This document shows, piece by piece, positions 4,481 to 9,040 of a stretch of 9,040 nucleotides of DNA (position 1 is its first letter; each line of letters starts with the position of its first letter). The DNA lies in contig JAFWRL010000007.1 in NCBI GenBank assembly GCA_017520105.1, forward strand, positions 1 to 9,040, read 5' to 3'. The stretch is from Fibrobacter sp. Its GTDB lineage: Bacteria > Fibrobacterota > Fibrobacteria > Fibrobacterales > Fibrobacteraceae. The notes beneath the pieces are model-generated. The model searched no databases. It saw only the letters and a program-made list of their open reading frames with translations, and had not been told where the DNA came from. The position numbers were made by a program, and so were the translations under genes.

Positions 4481-4628
4481 GGGTTGATGCTCAAAAAAGT
4501 GTTTTTTTTTCAAAATAGGGCACAAAGGTCTCGATGTCGCGTTTTTGAGGCCATTTCCAGCCCCCTTTATTTGAACACCCCTTTTTCTTTAGCTATTTTT
4601 GTCCGCAACCTTTTTAGTGTAATTTAAG

Positions 4629-7034
4629 ATGAAAAAGTTCAAAGAATTCATGAAGAAATTGGGTTCGACCATAAAGAAATATGGTTCCCTTATATGGCTG
4701 AAAATTTGGAGTTTGTTGAAGATAGCCTTCGCCAACAAGGTTTTCCGTTGGTTCTTTATCTTCATGATTCCAATCATTTTGTTGGTTATCGTGATAGTCG
4801 TCGTGTTTATCCACTACTCGCCGCAATTGCCGTCGCTTTCGCAGCTGGAGCAGATTAACCCGAAACTCGTGACTAACATTTACGACAAGGATGGACAGAT
4901 TGCCCACAAGTATTTCGTCGAACGTCGCGAGTGGACTTCTATCGACTCGATTCCGCTGAAGGCTATTCAGGCTGTGATGGCGACCGAAGACCGCGCCTTC
5001 TACAAGCACTGGGGCATGAACGTTTGGGCTATCCCGTCGGCGCTTATCGAAAGCATCCGGTCGGGAAACAAGTTGCGCGGTGCATCCACGCTCACGCAGC
5101 AGCTGACAAAGCTTCTGTTCCTTACGCCGGAACGTACGATTTCCCGTAAAATCAAGGAAATGATGACGGCCATCCGCATCGAGCAGACCTACACGAAGGA
5201 AGAAATTCTCGAGTTCTACATGAACGAGGTTTATCTTTCTGGCGGAAACTACGGTTTCCAGGCTGCAGCCAAGTTCTATTTCGGTAAACCGTTGGATAGT
5301 CTTGGCGTTCCCGAGTATGCTGTGCTTGCCGGTATGTTGCAACGCCCGGAAAGGTATCGCCCCGACCGCAATCCCAAAACGTCCTTGAGTCGCCGTAACA
5401 CGGTGCTTTACGCCATGCGCGATGCCGGCTTCATCACCAACGACGAATATCACAAGTACATTGATCAGCCGATAGTCCTGGCGTCGAAAGAAGCTTCTGC
5501 GGAAACGGGTTCGGGCTTGTACTTCTTCGAAGAAATCCGCAAGTACATGGAAAAGAAATACGGCGAAAATTCCCTCTATGCCGATGGCGTTTCCATTTAC
5601 AGTACCATTGATCCTGATATTCAGGCTTATCTCGATAGCGTGGCCAACAAGCAGATTGAAAGGGTGCGCCGCCGAATCAAGTACCGCACGGTCCGCAGGC
5701 TCCTGCTCACGAAAAAGTATAACATGTCCGAAGACAGCATCGTCGCGCACTTCGACAGCGTCTATACGCTCTTCAAGAGGCAATATCTTAAAGGGGATAC
5801 GGTTCGCAATAAGCGGGGGCAGTTCGCACGCTTCCCGGATAGTAACCGTTATCATCATGCCGAAGTGGCCGCTATCTTGATTGAAAACCAGACGGGTGCC
5901 ATTCGTGCGATGGTGGGCGGCAGCGATTTCAACAAGTCCAAGTGGAACCGCGCCGTGCAGTCCTTGCGCCGGCCGGGCTCCTCGTTCAAGCCGATTGTCT
6001 ATGCGACCGCGATGGATAACGGCGCAAGCCCCTGCGACTCCGTGGATGACCAGCCGGTGACGATTCCCGATCCGGACCCGAAGCATCCGAACAAGGTTTG
6101 GCGCCCGGGCAACTTCGAACACGACTTCGAAGGCAAGATGACGCTCCGCCGCGCCCTCTACAAGTCCAAGAACCTGCCTGCAATTTTGACGGGCATGAAG
6201 TACGGCCTCAGCAACGTGGTGAACTATGCCCGAAAGTTCGGCATCAAGAGGGCTCCGCTACAGGCGGTCCCGAGCCTTGCGCTAGGGTCAGTCGGTGCGA
6301 CGCTGATGGAAATGACATCCGCTTACACGGTGTTCCCGAACGGGGGCAACCGCATCGAGCCTTACATGATTGAATCGATAGTCGATAGGCATGGCGAAGT
6401 TCTCGAAAAGAATTCGAAGGTGGAACATGAAGTTCTGCGGCCTGCGTCCGCTTACCTGATGGTCGATATGCTCAAGGACGTGAACGTCCGCGGTACGGCT
6501 GGCCGCGTATGGGGGTCCGGGTTCCGCCATCCGAGCGGTGGCAAGACCGGTACGACGAACGACTATACGGATGCGTGGTACATCGGCTTTACCAAACAAT
6601 ACACGATGGGCGTTTGGATTGGCTCCGACAGTCCGGGAACCATGGGTGCCGGTCATACGGGTACCGAAGACGCTCTTCCGATTTGGATGGCGACAATGTC
6701 CAAGCTGCACAAGGATTTGCCGAAGCTTCCGTTCCCGGTACCCGCGGGCGTGATTAGCCGTGGCATCTGCAACCATACGGGCCTTATCGCTGGCGAGTTC
6801 TGCTCTGAAAAAACTTACTGTCTCTACACGGCAGGCTACGGCCCGACCGAGAAGTGCGATGGCAACCACTTCTCGCAGACAAAGTCTGCTGACAACGCTA
6901 CTTTGTTCAGCAACAAGGGCGTGGTGGAAAACAACCGCTACGAAGATCCTAACGCCAACAAGAAGAAAAAGAAAGGCAAGAAGGGTAAAGAAGAACCGCA
7001 GCCGCCCGTGCGCAGCACCCGCAAGATGTTCTAA
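4629..7034 (+). CDS. mrcA: Class A penicillin-binding protein (PBP1A type), glycosyltransferase plus transpeptidase
   Basis: This bifunctional enzyme polymerises lipid II and cross-links peptidoglycan in the periplasm while anchored in the inner membrane. The 801 residues show a basic cytoplasmic N-terminus, one membrane helix (about 41-62), and a GT51 domain with EDRAFYKHWG (E120 catalytic), RGASTLTQQLTK (150-161) and EEILEFYMNEVYL. The transpeptidase domain has SSFK (S451 nucleophile, K454), SKN (513-515) and KTGT (639-642). Between them, about 341-410, is a charged linker of unclear fold. Four cysteines (714, 725, 731, 743) in a C..HTG...C...C...C pattern resemble the C-terminal cysteine tail seen in many PBP1 proteins. 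The end is lysine-rich (778-787, then PQPPVRSTRKMF). No ribosome-binding site precedes ATG 4629; a TGTAAT lies five bases upstream. The symbol is by type; ponA is equally used. Confidence 0.95.
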   Translation: MKKFKEFMKKLGSTIKKYGSLIWLKIWSLLKIAFANKVFRWFFIFMIPIILLVIVIVVVFIHYSPQLPSLSQLEQINPKLVTNIYDKDGQIAHKYFVERREWTSIDSIPLKAIQAVMATEDRAFYKHWGMNVWAIPSALIESIRSGNKLRGASTLTQQLTKLLFLTPERTISRKIKEMMTAIRIEQTYTKEEILEFYMNEVYLSGGNYGFQAAAKFYFGKPLDSLGVPEYAVLAGMLQRPERYRPDRNPKTSLSRRNTVLYAMRDAGFITNDEYHKYIDQPIVLASKEASAETGSGLYFFEEIRKYMEKKYGENSLYADGVSIYSTIDPDIQAYLDSVANKQIERVRRRIKYRTVRRLLLTKKYNMSEDSIVAHFDSVYTLFKRQYLKGDTVRNKRGQFARFPDSNRYHHAEVAAILIENQTGAIRAMVGGSDFNKSKWNRAVQSLRRPGSSFKPIVYATAMDNGASPCDSVDDQPVTIPDPDPKHPNKVWRPGNFEHDFEGKMTLRRALYKSKNLPAILTGMKYGLSNVVNYARKFGIKRAPLQAVPSLALGSVGATLMEMTSAYTVFPNGGNRIEPYMIESIVDRHGEVLEKNSKVEHEVLRPASAYLMVDMLKDVNVRGTAGRVWGSGFRHPSGGKTGTTNDYTDAWYIGFTKQYTMGVWIGSDSPGTMGAGHTGTEDALPIWMATMSKLHKDLPKLPFPVPAGVISRGICNHTGLIAGEFCSEKTYCLYTAGYGPTEKCDGNHFSQTKSADNATLFSNKGVVENNRYEDPNANKKKKKGKKGKEEPQPPVRSTRKMF

Positions 7035-7086
7035 AGAACGTCATTGCGAGGAACGGAATAGCTGGTTCAGTTTGGTATTGCTTCTT

Positions 7087-7116
7087 CGTCATTCTGAACG
7101 AAGTGAAGAATCCAGT
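7087..7116 (+). repeat. Family-A palindromic repeat (A8)
   Basis: CGTCATTCTGAACGAAGTGAAGAATCCAG in layout; outer stem ATTCT (7091-7095) with AGAAT (7107-7111), and the inner stem reduced to AC/GT. It is the shortest complete copy here. Confidence 0.85.
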
Positions 7117-7173
7117 TATTTCTAGCCTCGTAATACAAGATTCACTGGATGGGGCTACGCCCCAACTCTTTGG

Positions 7174-7210
7174 CTCGGTTATGCCCATGCAAGCATGGTC
7201 GCAACACTCG
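7174..7210 (+). repeat. Family-C palindromic repeat, copy 2
   Basis: Core CCATGC-AA-GCATGG (7185-7198) within CTCGGTTATG...CAACACTCG. It aligns without gaps to 1428-1464 on the opposite strand, with weaker similarity continuing downstream (TTGTC and neighbouring bases). Confidence 0.8.
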
Positions 7211-7223
7211 CCTTCTGAGTTGT

Positions 7224-7251
7224 CTTCGGAGCTTCGCTCCTCAGAATGACG
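7224..7251 (-). repeat. Family-A palindromic repeat (A9), inverted
   Basis: Minus-strand reading CGTCATTCTGAGGAGC-GAA-GCTCCGAAGA. The inner stem GGAGC/GCTCC (7228-7232, 7236-7240) is perfect; the outer stem is partly lost on one side. Confidence 0.75.
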
Positions 7252-7261
7252 TATAGTTTAT

Positions 7262-7285
7262 AGGAGCCTGTGGGGCTCCTTTTTT
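7262..7285 (+). terminator. Rho-independent terminator downstream of mrcA
   Basis: Stem AGGAGCC (7262-7268) with GGCTCCT (7274-7280), 5-base loop, and a run of six T (7280-7285). It would end transcripts reading through from mrcA, 228 bases past its stop. Confidence 0.85.
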
Positions 7286-7331
7286 CGTGCGGCTTTTTTC
7301 ATGATGTTGTTCTGGCGAGACTCATTTTTCG

Positions 7332-7337
7332 TATTTT
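7332..7337 (+). promoter_or_regulatory. -10-like box of the lipoprotein gene, placed for a leaderless transcript
   Basis: TATTTT, then six bases ATAACC, then ATG 7344. No Shine-Dalgarno is visible. TTGTTC at 7307-7312 is a weak -35 candidate with a 19-base spacer. Confidence 0.45.
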
Positions 7338-7343
7338 ATAACC

Positions 7344-8117
7344 ATGATTTCTAAGCAAATTGTTTTCTCGCTTTTTTGTTCCTTGGTGGTTCTCGCTTTT
7401 ACGGGATGCTCCACCACGCATGTCCATAAACTGCACATGGAAGTATCGGAATCTCCAGATGTCCACGGAGCCAATACTTATCAAAAGCCGCATTCCGTTA
7501 TGCTGCGCGCCACCGGCAAACTCAACGTCAACCCGAAAAAGAAAGTAAGGTTCTTCCCGGAAGAGTCGTTGGAAGAGGGAAAAGATGTTGACTGGCTTTA
7601 TAAAATGGGCGGCGTCGATTTTACCGGCAGTGCGGATTTTTTGTACAAGGCTGACGAAGACTTTTTCGGAGGAGGCGTCGGGTACAAGGACGGCATATAC
7701 CATTATTTCATGTTCGGAAAGAACAAGTCAATATTTGAATATGGAATTTTCTTTGGGCTCTACCATCAATACGGCCGTCTAGATTACGCAGGAGAACATT
7801 GCGATGGAAACATATTAGACGAAAAATGCACTCCTTTTGCAGAAAGAAAAAATGATTTTTACTCGGGCGTTCTAGCAGGTCTGTTCGCAGGAGTCTATTA
7901 CAACAATATCTTTTTTAACTATACCTGGAGCCTCACTGGGCCGTGTCCCGATGTTGATGGATCAAGCGAATGTATTTCCACAATTCATTCGCACTATGTT
8001 ACGCTGGGACACAGGTTCGACAAGATTGAGTTCAGCGCCGGCGCCATACTGACATTCGTTGACAGCGGCTTCGCGAACTTCGGCTTTACAAGCGGATTGA
8101 GTTTTTATCTGCTGTAA
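7344..8117 (+). CDS. Lipoprotein of unknown function with barrel-like C-terminal half
   Basis: The 257-residue protein begins with a lipoprotein signal: basic N-terminus, hydrophobic core VFSLFCSLVVLAF and a lipobox-like FTGC, so C22 would be lipidated and the protein anchored to a membrane. I do not recognise the family. After a polar segment (STTHVHKLHMEVSESPDVHG), residues from about 115 on are rich in Gly, Tyr and Phe with alternating patterns (IFEYGIFFGLYHQYGRL, GVLAGLFAGVYYNNIFFNYTW, HYVTLGHRFDKIEFSAGAIL). The chain ends GLSFYLL, which suggests amphipathic beta strands as in small outer-membrane barrels. Two close cysteine pairs occur (EHCDGNILDEKC and GPCPDVDGSSEC), possible disulfides. 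It is a single-gene unit: terminators lie on both sides, and the next gene (groL) is convergent. The mix of lipobox and barrel-like pattern is an inference from composition only. Confidence 0.8.
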   Translation: MISKQIVFSLFCSLVVLAFTGCSTTHVHKLHMEVSESPDVHGANTYQKPHSVMLRATGKLNVNPKKKVRFFPEESLEEGKDVDWLYKMGGVDFTGSADFLYKADEDFFGGGVGYKDGIYHYFMFGKNKSIFEYGIFFGLYHQYGRLDYAGEHCDGNILDEKCTPFAERKNDFYSGVLAGLFAGVYYNNIFFNYTWSLTGPCPDVDGSSECISTIHSHYVTLGHRFDKIEFSAGAILTFVDSGFANFGFTSGLSFYLL

Positions 8118-8144
8118 AATTGCTCTTCGTCATCCTGCATACAA

Positions 8145-8175
8145 AAAATCCCGAGCTCGTGAGAGTCGGGATTTT
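8145..8175. terminator. Bidirectional terminator between the lipoprotein gene and groL
   Basis: A perfect 10-bp stem AAAATCCCGA (8145-8154) with TCGGGATTTT (8166-8175), and CTC/GAG pairing inside the loop. The T-rich arms serve the convergent genes: plus-strand GGGATTTTC, minus-strand GGGATTTTTTG. A 10-base family-A remnant CGTCATCCTG lies just before it at 8128-8137. Confidence 0.85.
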
Positions 8176-8201
8176 CAGTGGAGTTAGAATATGAAATTCT
8201 A

Positions 8202-9040
8202 TTACATCATGCCGCCCATGCCACCCATGGAAGGATCCATGGCAGGCGCTGCCGGCTTCGGTTCCTTCTTTTCGGTGATCACGCAGTCCGTCGTGAGAAT
8301 CATCGAAGCGATGGAAGCAGCGTTCTTGAGAGCCGTGCGGGTCACCTTAGCCGGGTCAATGACGCCAGCCTTGATGAGGTCTTCGTAAGTGTCCGTCTTG
8401 GCGTTGTAGCCAAAGCCGTCCTTGCCTTCCTTGACCTTGTTCACAACCACGGAGCCTTCGAGGCCTGCGTTCTGCACAATCTGGCGGAGCGGTTCTTCGA
8501 TAGCGCGGCGGATGATTGCAGCACCCGTCTTCTGGTCGGCATTGTCGAACTTGAGAGCGTCGATAGCCTTTTCAGCACGGATGAGAGCAACGCCACCACC
8601 CGGAACGATACCTTCTTCGACAGCGGCGCGGGTTGCGTGCATAGCGTCGTCAACGCGGTCCTTCTTTTCCTTCATTTCGACTTCAGTAGCAGCACCGACC
8701 TTGATTACGGCCACGCCACCGGCGAGCTTTGCCAAGCGTTCCTGGAGCTTTTCACGGTCATAGTCGCTTGTGGTAGCTTCAATCTGCTTCTTGATCTGAG
8801 CGATACGGCCCTTGATAGAAGCGGCGTCGCCAGCACCTTCGACGATCGTGGTGTTGTCTTTCGTGATGGTGATGGACTTTACCTTACCGAGAACGGTAAC
8901 CGGAGCATCTTCGAGCTTTGCACCCGTGTCTTCGGAGACGAGCATACCGCCAGTGAGGATAGCGATATCTTCGAGCATGGCCTTACGACGGTCGCCAAAG
9001 CCCGGAGCCTTAACGGCAGCAACCTTCAAAGTGCCGCGCA
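8202..9040 (-). CDS. groL: Chaperonin GroEL (60 kDa), C-terminal half; gene continues past right edge
   Basis: GroEL forms the double-ring ATP-driven folding chamber in the cytoplasm, with GroES as lid. The 278 visible codons start inside ...[22 protein letters not shown], which corresponds to about residue 268 of the E. coli protein. They run through part of the apical domain, the intermediate domain ([42 protein letters not shown]) and the equatorial domain ([29 protein letters not shown]). The chain ends in the usual Gly/Met tail GGMGGMM at TAA 8202-8204. The TTG at 9029 is the leucine of RGTLKV, not a start. Whether groES precedes it, and its heat-shock control, cannot be seen. Sequence is conventional, with no lost residues noted. 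Confidence 0.97.
   Translation of the reverse strand, partial: RGTLKVAAVKAPGFGDRRKAMLEDIAILTGGMLVSEDTGAKLEDAPVTVLGKVKSITITKDNTTIVEGAGDAASIKGRIAQIKKQIEATTSDYDREKLQERLAKLAGGVAVIKVGAATEVEMKEKKDRVDDAMHATRAAVEEGIVPGGGVALIRAEKAIDALKFDNADQKTGAAIIRRAIEEPLRQIVQNAGLEGSVVVNKVKEGKDGFGYNAKTDTYEDLIKAGVIDPAKVTRTALKNAASIASMILTTDCVITEKKEPKPAAPAMDPSMGGMGGMM

Larger units (their letters stand above)
7035..7343. other. Gene-free spacer of composite repeats between mrcA and the lipoprotein gene
   Basis: No credible gene is seen. Contents in order: a degraded family-A start CGTCATTGCGAGG (7039-7051), an intact family-A copy (7087-7116), the shared word GTAATACAAGA with TTCACTGG (7130-7148), a hairpin GGGGC-TAC-GCCCC (7151-7163), family C (7174-7210), an inverted family-A copy (7224-7251), a terminator (7262-7285), and the putative promoter of the lipoprotein gene. 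Confidence 0.75.

Noticed and set aside
4614..6122. 502-codon open frame on the minus strand opposite mrcA
   Set aside because: The plus strand here carries all PBP motifs in order; the minus frame is a shadow caused by the biased codon use of that gene.
9027..9029. TTG start for a 275-residue protein at the right edge
   Set aside because: The codon is the leucine in [18 protein letters not shown] of GroEL and the frame continues to the window end; this is a partial gene.

Overview
The window looks like chromosomal DNA of a Fibrobacter-type bacterium (Fibrobacterota). This is inferred from gene content and from intergenic regions packed with short palindromic and heptanucleotide repeats; no rRNA or other decisive marker is present. 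Ribosome-binding sites are weak or absent, and several genes carry a -10-like box TATNTT exactly six bases before the ATG, which suggests leaderless mRNAs.

Layout. 1-1325 (minus): N-terminal 441 codons of a GH116/glucosylceramidase-like protein, running off the left edge. 1326-1718: gene-free, with heptamer repeats and four palindromic modules. 1719-1919 (plus): a 66-residue two-helix membrane protein. 2062-2655 (plus): purN. 2844-3782 (plus): rnhB, with a 70-residue insertion whose second half is made of the same repeat modules that fill the intergenic DNA. 3858-4217 (minus): an AT-rich GIY-YIG nuclease gene bracketed by inverted copies of one module. 4351-4424 (minus): tRNA-Arg(ACG) with clear promoter and terminator. 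4629-7034 (plus): class A penicillin-binding protein (PBP1A type). 7035-7343: gene-free repeat composite ending in a terminator. 7344-8117 (plus): a lipoprotein with a barrel-like C-terminal half. 8202-9040 (minus): C-terminal half of GroEL.

The genes do not form one pathway. They are housekeeping functions (purine synthesis, RNA/DNA hybrid repair, peptidoglycan synthesis, protein folding, tRNA) separated by repeat-rich spacers. The most interesting content is the repeats: at least three palindrome families (A, B, C) whose copies keep pairing through compensatory changes, plus two families of 7-bp tandem arrays, several exactly four units long. Members of three of these families have entered the rnhB reading frame without disrupting it. 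A GIY-YIG nuclease sits between two inverted family-B palindromes, and one of them supplies its last residues and stop codon. A palindrome-nuclease pairing analogous to REP/RAYT is a testable hypothesis, not something the sequence proves.
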